This document shows, piece after piece, positions 1 through 7,709 of a DNA stretch of 64,000 nucleotides (position 1 is its first letter; each line of letters starts with the position of its first letter). Position numbers and translations under genes: made by a program. The DNA lies in NCBI RefSeq assembly GCF_027451485.1, contig NZ_DAIDJE010000130.1:1-64000 (forward strand), in the 5' to 3' direction. The notes under the pieces were generated by a model. The model searched no databases, was not told where the DNA came from, and saw only the letters and a program-made list of their open reading frames with translations. The stretch is from Bradyrhizobium sp. (GTDB taxonomy: Bacteria > Pseudomonadota > Alphaproteobacteria > Rhizobiales > Xanthobacteraceae).

Positions 1-65
1 GCGCCGACCTTCAGGCGGCATGTTTCGACCATGCGCACGATCTGCGGAAGCACGAGGCGGTGTAA
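1..65 (+). CDS. Possible 3' end of a gene cut by the window edge
   Basis: Reading from base 3 gives 20 codons ending in TAA at 63-65, the last residues being DLRKHEAV. Fifteen of the 20 codons end in G or C, in line with the genes around it. The fragment is too short to assign to any family, and the reading frame could be chance. Confidence 0.3.
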   Translation, partial: ADLQAACFDHAHDLRKHEAV

Positions 66-497
66 CCCCGCCCCACTGCCGGTCTCTCCGCCAGAATCCT
101 CTTCAGGCGCCCCCTCGTCGACCGTCGCCTCGCGCGGCAGCGACCGTCTGAGGGAACATGGCAACCGCCATGAGGTCCGCCGGATGCCGCCGCGCAGTCT
201 CCAGGAAAATTCGGCCGCGCCAGGTGAACGACGCTCACATGCCGGGTATCTTCACCTTGTCGCCTGCTCGTGCCCGTTTGCACGCCCGTCAGGACCGGCT
301 TCGGCGGTATCTCGCCGATGCGGCCCGCCGCCACGATGACGCTGGCGGCTTGAGAGAGGCGAGCGCGCAGGTGCAACTAAACTTTTCTTTACTCTCGTCC
401 GCATGGACCTGCGACGGCGATTCGATCACATTCCGCCAGCCGCGCTCCAAGCGGCTCAGTTCCAGCTATTCGACATCGGACGCGAAAGGATATTTGG
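66..497. other. Gap with no convincing gene
   Basis: Several frames are open here on both strands, as is usual in high-GC DNA, but none shows a recognisable domain, signal peptide or ribosome binding site. The last bases hold the AAAGGA ribosome binding site (about 486-490) of the next gene. Confidence 0.5.
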
Positions 498-941
498 ATG
501 ATGCTGATCAGGGGTGCCGCTTCCATCGGGATTGCGCTGATCCTCACGGCAGCTCCGGCCACGGCGGGACTGCTCGGTCCGCAGCGGATCGAAGCCGCCG
601 CGGACATCCAGAAAGTCCAGTACGACGGCGATGCCGCGGGCGCGATCATCGGAGGCGCGATCGCCGGCATTGTCGGCGGTGCGATCGCCGGCTCGATGGG
701 CGGCGGTTGCTATTACAACGACTGCGACGATGACGGCGGTTACGGCGACGGCTTCTATGGCGGCCCCGGCTACTACGGCGGTCCGGTCTATGGAGGCCCG
801 GTCTATGGCGGCGGCGGATATTATCGCGGCCGCGGCTTTCACGGTGGCGGTTATCACGGCGGGCACGGCTTCCACGGCGGGGCCATGGCGCACGGCGGCG
901 GCCACATGGGTGGGGGCCACATGGCTGGGGGTCACAGATAA
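498..941 (+). CDS. Glycine-rich exported protein with glycine zipper
   Basis: A 147-residue protein of unknown function. Residues 1-23 form a signal peptide with an ATA cleavage site. Residues 48-70 alternate Gly/Ala/Ile in a glycine-zipper pattern (GGAIAGIVGGAIAG), which suggests membrane association. The rest is very rich in Gly, Tyr and His, with repeated YGGP and HGGG units. AAAGGA seven bases upstream supports the start; an ATG three bases later is equally possible. Low-complexity exported proteins of this kind are common in Bradyrhizobium. The His-rich tail could bind metal, but that is inference. Confidence 0.8.
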   Translation: MMLIRGAASIGIALILTAAPATAGLLGPQRIEAAADIQKVQYDGDAAGAIIGGAIAGIVGGAIAGSMGGGCYYNDCDDDGGYGDGFYGGPGYYGGPVYGGPVYGGGGYYRGRGFHGGGYHGGHGFHGGAMAHGGGHMGGGHMAGGHR

Positions 942-1037
942 CGGCAGCTGTCTCGTTCGATACGAGACCAAATCATTCCTTCAAGTTGCGATCTTGAAAT
1001 GAAGGTCGCCGGCAACCATCCATCCTGGGAGCATCAG

Positions 1038-1478
1038 ATGAGAAAGACAAAACTGTCAGCGCTGATCGTGGCGGCCACCCTGCTCGGCGGGACCTCCTGG
1101 CAGGCGCAAGCGGCCGGAAACAGCCATCAGAGCGAATTGTTCGCGCGGCTTTGCTCCAAGGAGAACAACGAGGCGCGCCATCACAAGATCGGCGAACGGC
1201 TGACCGCACAGCTCAAGCTGACCTCCGCGCAGCAGGCCGCCTATGACGACTTTCAGCAGACGCGGCTGAAATCGATCGAGGACACGAAATCGAAGCTTTG
1301 CAGCAAGCAGCCCGACCTGTCGTCCTTCGAGGACCGGCTGAACTTCCGCCAGAACTTCCTGGAGGCGCGGCTGGATGCCATGAAGGCGGAAAACCCGAAG
1401 CTGCTCGCCTTCTACAACAGCCTGGACGACAAGCAGAAGCGCAAGTTCGATGACTTCCGCAGGAGCATGAGGAAGTAG
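1038..1478 (+). CDS. Spy/CpxP-like LTxxQ-motif periplasmic protein
   Basis: A 146-residue protein with a signal peptide cleaved after residue 25 (QAQA). It has a mostly helical, charged body with an LTSAQQ motif at residues 61-66, the mark of the LTxxQ (Spy/CpxP) family of periplasmic chaperones and envelope-stress proteins. GGGAG seven bases before the ATG at 1038 favours this start over an ATG at 999. It ends just before a strong bidirectional terminator. A chaperone role is inferred from the family, and no partner is visible. Confidence 0.85.
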   Translation: MRKTKLSALIVAATLLGGTSWQAQAAGNSHQSELFARLCSKENNEARHHKIGERLTAQLKLTSAQQAAYDDFQQTRLKSIEDTKSKLCSKQPDLSSFEDRLNFRQNFLEARLDAMKAENPKLLAFYNSLDDKQKRKFDDFRRSMRK

Positions 1479-1507
1479 CCGCTGTTTGGCGACTGAACGT
1501 CAGATTG

Positions 1508-1539
1508 AAAAAGGCCCGCCCGGAAAGCGGGCCTTTTTT
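1508..1539. terminator. Bidirectional intrinsic terminator
   Basis: Perfect 12-bp stem (AAAAAGGCCCGC at 1508-1519, mirrored at 1527-1538) with a 7-base loop. It is flanked by A-runs on one side and T-runs on the other, so it can stop transcription from both convergent genes. Confidence 0.9.
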
Positions 1540-1588
1540 GCATGAACCTGCATGAAGGCGGGACGTCGGCCCGCGATTTCGCGCGGCC

Positions 1589-2917
1589 CTATTCGCGCGA
1601 AATGAAAAGTTTCAGCGACAGCGAAGCCAGCGTTGCCGCAAGCAGGATCGCAGCAACCGCCAGCAGGCCGATGATGTAGGAGCCGGAATACTGCTTCAGC
1701 CATCCCATCATCGAAGGACCGACAAAGCCGCCGACGGTAGCGAGGGAGTTGATGAAAGCGAGCCCGCCCGCGGCCGCGACGCCGGTGAGGAAGCGGGTCG
1801 GGATGGTCCAGAAAATCGCGCGCGCCGCGGTGACACCGATCAGCGCGAGGCTGAAACCGATCACCGCCGACATCAGCGAGTGGGACAGGATCGGCAGCAA
1901 CAGGCCGACGCCGCCAAGCAGGCAGGTGATCGCCAGATTGGCGATGCGCCTGCCTTTCTTGTCGACATGAAACGCCCAGAGGATCATGCCGATGGTGGCG
2001 AAGAGATAGGGAATGGCGGCGATCCAGCCGATCGAGGTATTGGCGAGGTGATATTCCTTCAGCATCAGCGGCAACCAGATGCCGATGCCGTAGGAGCCGA
2101 GGGTAAAGCCGAACTGGATCGCGGTGCAGATCAAGACGCGCGGATCCTTGAGAGCCGCCAGCAGCGAGACATGCGGCCGTTCCCGCACCTCGGACGCCAG
2201 CACGCCGTTGAGCGCATCGCGCTCTTGCGCCGTGAGCCATGACGCCGTCTGCGGCCGGTCGGCGAGCAGAAAAAAGGTAGCAATGCCGAGGGGCACGCAG
2301 GGCAGGCTGACCAGGAGAAACAGCCATTGCCAGCCGGCAAGGCCCCAGATGCCGTCCATTTGCAACAGCTGGCCGCAGACGGGCGCGCCGATCAGCGAGG
2401 ACAGGGGAATGCCGACCAGAAACCAGGCCAGCATCCGCGTGCGGTATTGTGCCGGAAACCAGGCGGCGAGAAAGAACGTCACGCCGGGAAAGAAGCCGGC
2501 CTCCATGATCCCGAGCAGCAGCCGCACGCCGTAAAAACTGTGCGGCCCGACCACGAAGGCGTTTGCTGCCGATACCAGCCCCCAGCTGATCATGATGCGC
2601 GCCAGCCAGCGCCGCGCGCCAACGCGATAGAGCAAGAGGTTGCTCGGGATCTCGAACGTCGAATAGCCGAGGAAGAAGATGCCTGCGGCGAGCCCGAACT
2701 GCGACGGCGAGACGCCGAGCTGCTTGTTCATGGTCAGCGCGGCAAAGCCGAGGCTGGTGCGGTCGAGATAATTGAAGAGATAGGCGATGGTGAGCAGCGG
2801 CACGAACCGAAGCGCGGCCTTGTGCACCGCGCTTTGCATCGCCGCATCGGCTGCGTCCGCGCTTGCCGCGCCGGAGGCGGAAAGACCGCCCGGGACACCC
2901 TCGCCCATCACCGCCAT
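1589..2917 (-). CDS. MFS transporter, anion:cation symporter (ACS) type
   Basis: A 442-residue permease with twelve predicted membrane segments. The N-terminal signature includes FNYLDRTSLGFA and FFLGYSTFEIPSNLLL, typical of the ACS family that carries organic anions such as phthalate, tartrate, glucarate or 4-hydroxyphenylacetate. Before the first helix there is a cytoplasmic leader of about 35 residues. GGAAGGA lies about 10 bases upstream of the ATG. The gene stands alone and no adjacent catabolic gene reveals its substrate. It converges on the LTxxQ gene through the shared terminator. Confidence 0.9.
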   Translation of the reverse strand: MAVMGEGVPGGLSASGAASADAADAAMQSAVHKAALRFVPLLTIAYLFNYLDRTSLGFAALTMNKQLGVSPSQFGLAAGIFFLGYSTFEIPSNLLLYRVGARRWLARIMISWGLVSAANAFVVGPHSFYGVRLLLGIMEAGFFPGVTFFLAAWFPAQYRTRMLAWFLVGIPLSSLIGAPVCGQLLQMDGIWGLAGWQWLFLLVSLPCVPLGIATFFLLADRPQTASWLTAQERDALNGVLASEVRERPHVSLLAALKDPRVLICTAIQFGFTLGSYGIGIWLPLMLKEYHLANTSIGWIAAIPYLFATIGMILWAFHVDKKGRRIANLAITCLLGGVGLLLPILSHSLMSAVIGFSLALIGVTAARAIFWTIPTRFLTGVAAAGGLAFINSLATVGGFVGPSMMGWLKQYSGSYIIGLLAVAAILLAATLASLSLKLFISRE

Positions 2918-2983
2918 CCCGCTTCGTCCTTCCCACTCCGGCTTTTATTTTTGTGGTCACGGACGTGGCTTAGCAGAACCCGG

Positions 2984-3003
2984 CCTCCCCCTGAAGGGGG
3001 AGG
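2984..3003. repeat. Short perfect palindrome
   Basis: CCTCCCCCTGAAGGGGGAGG is a 9-bp perfect inverted repeat with a 2-base loop. It lies between the MFS start and the DUF4142 stop and could act as a hairpin for the minus-strand transcript. Confidence 0.7.
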
Positions 3004-3132
3004 TCTAGGGGTGAGGTTCACTGAACATGGATGCGGGCCGGTTAAAGCGCGAGCGGCAGGTCGCGTCCTGGCCAGGTCGTGATTCGAGGACGCGCGCAAG
3101 AACCCAAGCGACGGCGGCCTTCGGCCGGATGG

Positions 3133-3690
3133 TTACGGCTTGCCGGATTTGCCGACGGTCTGGCCGCCGAGCTGCGTCTTGACCGCGCGCGCCAGCGCCA
3201 GATGCTGCTGCAGCAACGGGATCGTCTCGCTCGCATATTGCCGTATGCGCTGATTCTGCGTCTCGCGCGCCTCCTGTGAGTACTTGTCGATATCGTTCGA
3301 GTGGTCCTTGATTTGCGCCTCGATGAATTTCTGCTCGAATTCACGGCCGCTCAGGGGCGTCAGCTTCGACATGGTCTCCTGCCCGTCCTTGCCGATGGCA
3401 TCCGAGAGCTTGGCATGCAATTCGGCACCGAGTGCGGCCAATCGGCTTTCCACCTGGACATGGTCATCGACCATCAGGCGAGCAAAGGCGTTGAGCGCGG
3501 GATCAACGGCGCGTTTTTCCGCAATCAGGCACAGCTGGATTTCCGCCTGGTTGTCTTCCGCAGCGTAGGTCAGGAACTGTTGATCCCTGCCCGACGGCGG
3601 TTGCTGCGATGCGTCTCCTTGCGCATGGGCTGCCCCGAACGCCAGCAGGCCCGCGAGCGGCAGCAGGCCTGCGAGTTTGATATAGTTCAT
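3133..3690 (-). CDS. DUF4142 exported protein
   Basis: A 185-residue protein with a signal peptide cleaved after AHA (residue 23). The mature part matches the DUF4142 pattern: a helical bundle opening with QQFLTYAAEDNQAEI and a segment FARLMVDDHVQVESRLAALG. DUF4142 proteins are ferritin-like helical periplasmic proteins of unknown role. The ATG at 3690 is preceded by GGAG (GTCGGAGAAACAAG), which is why I prefer it to a start 39 bases further upstream. It appears monocistronic. Confidence 0.9.
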   Translation of the reverse strand: MNYIKLAGLLPLAGLLAFGAAHAQGDASQQPPSGRDQQFLTYAAEDNQAEIQLCLIAEKRAVDPALNAFARLMVDDHVQVESRLAALGAELHAKLSDAIGKDGQETMSKLTPLSGREFEQKFIEAQIKDHSNDIDKYSQEARETQNQRIRQYASETIPLLQQHLALARAVKTQLGGQTVGKSGKP

Positions 3691-3858
3691 CTTGTTTCTC
3701 CGACGAAGAGGGCCACCAACCGAGAGCAAAATCCCACCCTGCAGCGAAGGTTCCTACGGCGCCCGCGGGACGCATCGACGTGACTTGCGCGTGCCGCCCA
3801 AACGCATCGCGGGCGACCTTTCGGCCGCCCGCGATGGAAAACGAATCTGACGACAGAT

Positions 3859-4047
3859 TTATGCCGCGTATAATGGCGGACTATCGTCCACGATATTGCA
3901 CTCCCGGAAGTGAAACGCGATCTCGTCCAGCGCGCGCTGCTCCCACGCTTCGGCTTCCGCAAGCCAGAAAGATTTTCGCTCGCAATCGCGCGACGCGCGC
4001 TCCCGGCAAAACTGCTCCTGACTGCGAATTTCAACGAGCTTGTTCAT
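3859..4047 (-). CDS. Small conserved-type hypothetical protein (62 aa)
   Basis: A 62-residue charged, Glu/Arg-rich protein without signal peptide or membrane segment. It begins MNKLVEIRSQEQF and contains two Cys residues in CRERASRDC. AGGGAG eight bases upstream of the ATG at 4047 decides the start; a GTG at 4056 in the same frame would overlap that site. It is probably a short helical cytosolic protein. Function is unknown and I do not recognise a family name. Confidence 0.7.
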   Translation of the reverse strand: MNKLVEIRSQEQFCRERASRDCERKSFWLAEAEAWEQRALDEIAFHFRECNIVDDSPPLYAA

Positions 4048-4331
4048 GAACTCCACTCCCTTGTGAAGCCAAGTAACGCCGCAAACCTAGCAGATTTCGT
4101 GTCGAGCGTCTGTTGCGTTTTGTCGCGGCGACAAGGGATCACTATCCTTTGACCCGGCGCGCGTTGCAACGCAGCAAGGTTGCCCGGTGCCGCACGAGGG
4201 ACGGTGCGCTTGATTGTTGTGCAGCGCGTTCGCACTGCAAAACCGGTTTTCAGAAGGAATTTCGACGCGAACGATGCGAGATCGAACGCCTATTGTCTGG
4301 CACACCAACAACGCTAAGGTGTCGCCGTCTA

Positions 4332-4402
4332 GTGCCCACTTTTCCGAACTTCGTGCTCCATCGCAGCAACCGCTTTCAGGAACTTCGGAAAGTCATGGGC
4401 AC
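4332..4402. repeat. Palindromic element A, TTTCCGAA family
   Basis: Left arm GTGCCCACTTTTCCGAA (4332-4348) pairs with TTCGGAAAGTCATGGGCAC (4384-4402) except for a 2-base bulge. Related arms recur at 6389, 11275 and 32317. Confidence 0.75.
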
Positions 4403-4421
4403 CAGCAAACTTGTTGATTCT

Positions 4422-4491
4422 GGTGCCGCCGATCTGAAGTCCATCATCGAATTCGCCGCTTGTGGTGCAGGGACTCCAGATCGGCGGCACC
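4422..4491. repeat. Palindromic element B sharing a 27-bp core with 6462-6488
   Basis: Arms 4422-4440 and 4473-4491 are complementary at 18 of 19 positions. The loop contains GAATTCGCCGCTTGTGGTGC, and the 27 bases 4448-4474 recur exactly at 6462-6488. Confidence 0.8.
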
Positions 4492-4534
4492 GAATGAAGA
4501 AGTCCTGCAATGGACCTACAAAATGGGGGACGTC

Positions 4535-5680
4535 ATGAGCCAGCACCTGCGCCGCCAGCCGAGCGGCAAATCCGCCTTCTCGATGCGCGGTTGCGCCTGC
4601 GGATGCGGCGACACGCTGTCGCTGACGTCAGGCGGCTTGAGCCGGCGCTCTGTCCTGGCGGGAGTTGCAGGCGCGGCGGCCGCGGCCGTAACGGGCCTTG
4701 GCTCGGGATTTGGCGGCTCGCGAGCCTTCGCACAGGCCGCGAGCCAAAAGTCCTATCGCATCGATGTTCACCATCATTTGTCGCCGCCGACCTACATCCA
4801 GGCCGTCGTCGAAAATCATCTCGGCAGCCCGCCGCAAATCAAGTGGACGCCGGAAAAGTCGCTCGCCGACATGGATGCCGCGGGCATCCAGGTGTCCATG
4901 CTGTCAGTTACGCAGCCCGGCGTGAACTTCACTTCGGGGGAGACCGCCCGCAAGCTTTGCCGCGAGAGCAACGAATATGCCGCGAAGCTGATATCAGATC
5001 ACCCCGGCCGCTTCGGCTCGTTCGCGATGATCCCGCTCACCGACACCGAGGGGGCCCTGAAGGAAATCGAATACGCGCTCGACAAGCTCAAACTCGACGG
5101 CATCGGGCTGCTCACCAGCTATCATGACAAGTGGCTCGGCCATCCGTCGTTCCTGCCGGTCATGGAAGAGCTCAACCGGCGCAAATGCGTCGTCTATACC
5201 CATCCGACGACCGCCGATTGCTGCGTCAACCTCTTGAAGACCGAACCGCCGACGCTGGTCGAATGGGGCACCGACACCACGCGCACGATCGGCGACATCG
5301 TCTTCTCCGGCAATGCGCAGAAATTCCGCGACATCAAGTGGATCTTCTCGCATGCCGGCGGCACCATGCCGTTCCTGATCGAGCGGTTCATCGGTCAGCC
5401 GAAGATCGACCCGCAGTTCAAGCCGGCGGTGCCGGATGGCGCGCTGGCCGAACTCACGCGCTTCTATTACGACACCGCGCAAACCGCGAACAAGGCGTCG
5501 ATGTCGGCGCTGACGGCGATTATCCCGACTTCGCAAATCCTGTTCGGCACGGATTTCCCCTACCGCACGGGCATCGATCATGTGAAGGGCCTGCGAAGCT
5601 GCGGCCTATTCTCCGACGCGCAGTTGAACGATATCGAGCGCGGCAACGCGGTGAAGCTGCTGCCGCGGCTGAGCACGTAA
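4535..5680 (+). CDS. Tat-exported amidohydrolase-2 (ACMSD-like) family protein
   Basis: A 381-residue metal-dependent hydrolase or decarboxylase. Residues 35-43 (LSRRSVLAG) and the following Ala-rich stretch form a Tat signal, so the enzyme should fold in the cytoplasm and act in the periplasm. Ligands of the amidohydrolase-2 fold are visible: H79-x-H81 after RID, THP, SHAGG and FGTDFP near the C-terminus. Relatives decarboxylate or hydrolyse aromatic and lactone carboxylates; the substrate here is unknown. The leader is long and Cys-rich (GCACGCG at 19-25) before the Tat motif. GGGGGA precedes the ATG at 4535. It stands alone. Confidence 0.85.
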   Translation: MSQHLRRQPSGKSAFSMRGCACGCGDTLSLTSGGLSRRSVLAGVAGAAAAAVTGLGSGFGGSRAFAQAASQKSYRIDVHHHLSPPTYIQAVVENHLGSPPQIKWTPEKSLADMDAAGIQVSMLSVTQPGVNFTSGETARKLCRESNEYAAKLISDHPGRFGSFAMIPLTDTEGALKEIEYALDKLKLDGIGLLTSYHDKWLGHPSFLPVMEELNRRKCVVYTHPTTADCCVNLLKTEPPTLVEWGTDTTRTIGDIVFSGNAQKFRDIKWIFSHAGGTMPFLIERFIGQPKIDPQFKPAVPDGALAELTRFYYDTAQTANKASMSALTAIIPTSQILFGTDFPYRTGIDHVKGLRSCGLFSDAQLNDIERGNAVKLLPRLST

Positions 5681-5747
5681 GGTTTTTTGCAAGCAGCGCG
5701 CATTAACTCAGCAAGCTGGTTGCTGCTTTACGTCCCGATAGGTCTGT

Positions 5748-5779
5748 GGTCATGGATCCCCGCCTTTCGCGGGATGACC
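5748..5779. terminator. Hairpin between convergent genes
   Basis: GGTCAT...CCCGC-CTTT-GCGGG-ATGACC forms a stem with one bulge. It sits between the ends of the amidohydrolase and DoxX genes and may end both transcripts, though it lacks a long T-run. It also resembles dispersed REP-like palindromes. Confidence 0.5.
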
Positions 5780-5787
5780 AAGCAGAC

Positions 5788-6174
5788 CTACTTCCCCGAT
5801 CCATCCGCGGCCCAGCGGCCGGGTCCCGCGACGAAATAGATCAGGAACACGAAACAATAGAGGATGGCGGCATCGCCGCCATTGAGCATGGGGAAGAAAC
5901 TCTTTTTCGCATGCACCATGAAATAGGCGACCGCCATGTCGCCGGCGAGAATGAAGGCGACCGGACGGGTCAGGAAGCCGATGGCAAACAGGACACCGCC
6001 GACGATCTCGATGATGCCCTGAAACCAGATGAGCGACCCCATTGCCGGCTGCACCGGTCCATGGGGAAAGTTGAGCAGCTTTGAGGTGCCGTGCTCGAGA
6101 AACAGAAGCCCGATGACGACGCGGGCGATGCTGAGCATCTCGGGTGCATACTTGCTGATGCGATCAAGTGACAT
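5788..6174 (-). CDS. DoxX family membrane protein
   Basis: A 128-residue protein with four predicted transmembrane helices. The DoxX pattern is clear: RVVIGLLFLEHGTSKLL in helix 1, GIIEIVGGVLFAIGF in helix 2 and GDMAVAYFMVHAKKSFFP between helices 3 and 4. DoxX proteins are small inner-membrane proteins linked to redox and envelope-stress functions, with no settled biochemical role. It is monocistronic, and the nearest upstream sequence holds a dispersed palindrome. Confidence 0.9.
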   Translation of the reverse strand: MSLDRISKYAPEMLSIARVVIGLLFLEHGTSKLLNFPHGPVQPAMGSLIWFQGIIEIVGGVLFAIGFLTRPVAFILAGDMAVAYFMVHAKKSFFPMLNGGDAAILYCFVFLIYFVAGPGRWAADGSGK

Positions 6175-6388
6175 CGATCAAACTCCCCAGGCTGGATACG
6201 AATGCCGGATGCGAATGCTGAACGACAACCGGCCCTGCGAAAACGAGCTTGTCGCCGAAGCAAATAGCATATCCCGCCCGGTCCATGGATGGGAACACTC
6301 GCCTGTTTCGGCTGAGCGCATGATTCACAACATCGTGCCTGCGGATGTCACATCGTCGTGACCGGCGCGTAAGGCGCAAACGATCGAG

Positions 6389-6505
6389 CGAGCGTCCGCT
6401 TTCCGAAGTTCGTTCTCGGTCGCAGCACCCACCTTCGCGCAGTTCGGTCTGAAATCGCTGGTCGAATTCGCCGCTTGTGGTGCAGGGAGTTCAGGTCGGC
6501 GGTAC
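6389..6505. repeat. Second copy of the 4332-4491 palindromic element
   Basis: CTTTCCGAAGTTCGTTCTC is followed after about 50 bases by TCGAATTCGCCGCTTGTGG at 6462 and then by a decayed arm (TCAGGTCGGCGGTACC). The order matches 4332-4491. Its right end forms the last codons of the adjacent minus-strand gene. Confidence 0.7.
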
Positions 6506-6850
6506 CAGCCTGGCGCGGCCGCGCAAGATGCCGAGCGCACGTTCATCACCGCGTGCGTGCGCATCGTCGACAAAGGCGATCAGGAGATCGGCAAGCGTAG
6601 CGTAATCCCACAGCCTGAGTTCCGCCGGATCGATCCAGCCTTCGAAATAATCATCGAGGTAACCGCGCGAGGCATCGTTGGCCTCGGTCCAGGTCGGACC
6701 GGCAAGACCGGGCGGATCGCGGTCCCAATGGCAGACCACAAAGCCGTCGGCGGACTTGGCCAGAATCCACCGGCCGTCCTTCGGCGCCTCATCGATCGGG
6801 CGCAAGGATTGGCCAATCCTCCGCAACACAAGTTCGACTTTGTCAGACAT
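6491..6850 (-). CDS. Hypothetical cytosolic protein (119 aa)
   Basis: A 119-residue soluble protein with no signal peptide or membrane helix. It contains SLRPIDEAPKDGRWILA and VVCHWDRDPPG, like small phage or rhizobial proteins of the general pattern 'PIxxAPxDGxxIL', often of unknown function. The C-terminal residues RARLVPPT and the stop codon fall inside a dispersed palindromic repeat, so the repeat has supplied the 3' end of the gene. The start at 6850 has only a weak GGGG upstream. A GTG 15 bases earlier has no ribosome binding site. Confidence 0.7.
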   Translation of the reverse strand: MSDKVELVLRRIGQSLRPIDEAPKDGRWILAKSADGFVVCHWDRDPPGLAGPTWTEANDASRGYLDDYFEGWIDPAELRLWDYATLADLLIAFVDDAHARGDERALGILRGRARLVPPT

Positions 6851-7161
6851 GCAGCGCCCCGGCACTCACACGACAACGGCCCGACAGGTCACGGGCCTCT
6901 CCTGCTGTTCCACAGGGTGATGGTTCAACTATGGCGGGATCAACGCATTCGCGGGGAGAAAGGATTCACGCTGTCGCATTCCAGCGTTGCTGGTTAACGG
7001 CATCACGACGGCTGCACATAAAATGACAACCACAGTCAAACAGCACACCGCGCGAACGTTCCCGGGAAACTTTCCCGATCCGCAACAATTTTTTGCAGGA
7101 AACGGCGAACGCCGTCCGCCTCCCGACGTTTAAACCTGCATTCGATCGTCAGGAGGATCAA
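6851..7161. other. Divergent intergenic region
   Basis: A 311-base spacer between the divergent genes at 6850 and 7162. AGGAGG at 7151-7156 serves the plus-strand gene. A GTTCC/AAC pair at 7058/7039 resembles an EcfG promoter for the minus strand but has poor spacing and lies 190 bases from the gene. I see nothing else definite. Confidence 0.5.
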
Positions 7162-7398
7162 ATGAAGAAAGTATTGCTGATTGCGGCGGCGACATGCGCG
7201 CTGGCAGCGCCGGCACTCGCCGACGAAGTGATTGTGCACCATCCGGCGGTCGGCGTGACCGTGGGTCAAGCCCCGCCCGTTGCCGCCGAGCGAAAGACGG
7301 TGATCAAGAAGGATGGGCCGGACGGCCAGACGACGGTGGTCAAGAAGGACCACGCCGACGGCACCCGGAGCAAGACCGTCATCCATCACGACTACTGA
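7162..7398 (+). CDS. Small exported protein (78 aa)
   Basis: A 78-residue protein with a strong signal peptide (residues 1-20, ending PALA). The mature part is only about 58 residues, polar and Lys/Asp/Thr/Val-rich, with two similar segments, KTVIKKDGPDGQT and TVVKKDHADGTRSKT, so it is a short internal duplication. A consensus AGGAGG six bases upstream fixes the start. It is followed by an intrinsic terminator and is likely monocistronic. Function unknown; the repeated charged motif suggests a cell-envelope role. Confidence 0.85.
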   Translation: MKKVLLIAAATCALAAPALADEVIVHHPAVGVTVGQAPPVAAERKTVIKKDGPDGQTTVVKKDHADGTRSKTVIHHDY

Positions 7399-7436
7399 AC
7401 GCGTTGCTGAAAAAAGCTAGCTGATCGAAACAAACT

Positions 7437-7473
7437 CGCCCGCGGGCTCCCTTTCGGGGCACGCGGGCGTTTT
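7437..7473 (+). terminator. Intrinsic terminator
   Basis: CGCCCGCG (7437-7444) pairs with CGCGGGCG (7462-7469), followed by TTTTG. It ends the small exported-protein transcript. Confidence 0.85.
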
Positions 7474-7709
7474 GTGTTTTCGTCTCGCCCCGCGTGCGGC
7501 AATGGCATCGCATATAGGTTTACCCGCACACCCCTCCGTCCATTCTTCGGGATGCGGGCAAATGCGCGCGCTGCTCAGGACGAGGTCATCATTTGTGGCC
7601 TGATTGAGCCCCCCAAGGTGAGGAGCCGCGTCACTTGACGCGGCGCCTCCATGAGGTCACCCGAGGGAGCACCCTTACGCCACGGCTTAATTCCGCCACT
7701 CAACAGGCG

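Larger units (their letters stand above)
4057..4534. other. Intergenic region dominated by nested palindromes
   Basis: It holds the promoter side of the small gene at 4047 and two adjoining inverted repeats (4332-4402 and 4422-4491) ending just before the amidohydrolase. No coding frame is convincing. Confidence 0.6.

Noticed and set aside
7039..7062. GGAAC-N16-GTT on the minus strand as a fifth EcfG promoter
   Set aside because: The spacing fits CGTT poorly and it lies about 190 bases from the nearest minus-strand gene.
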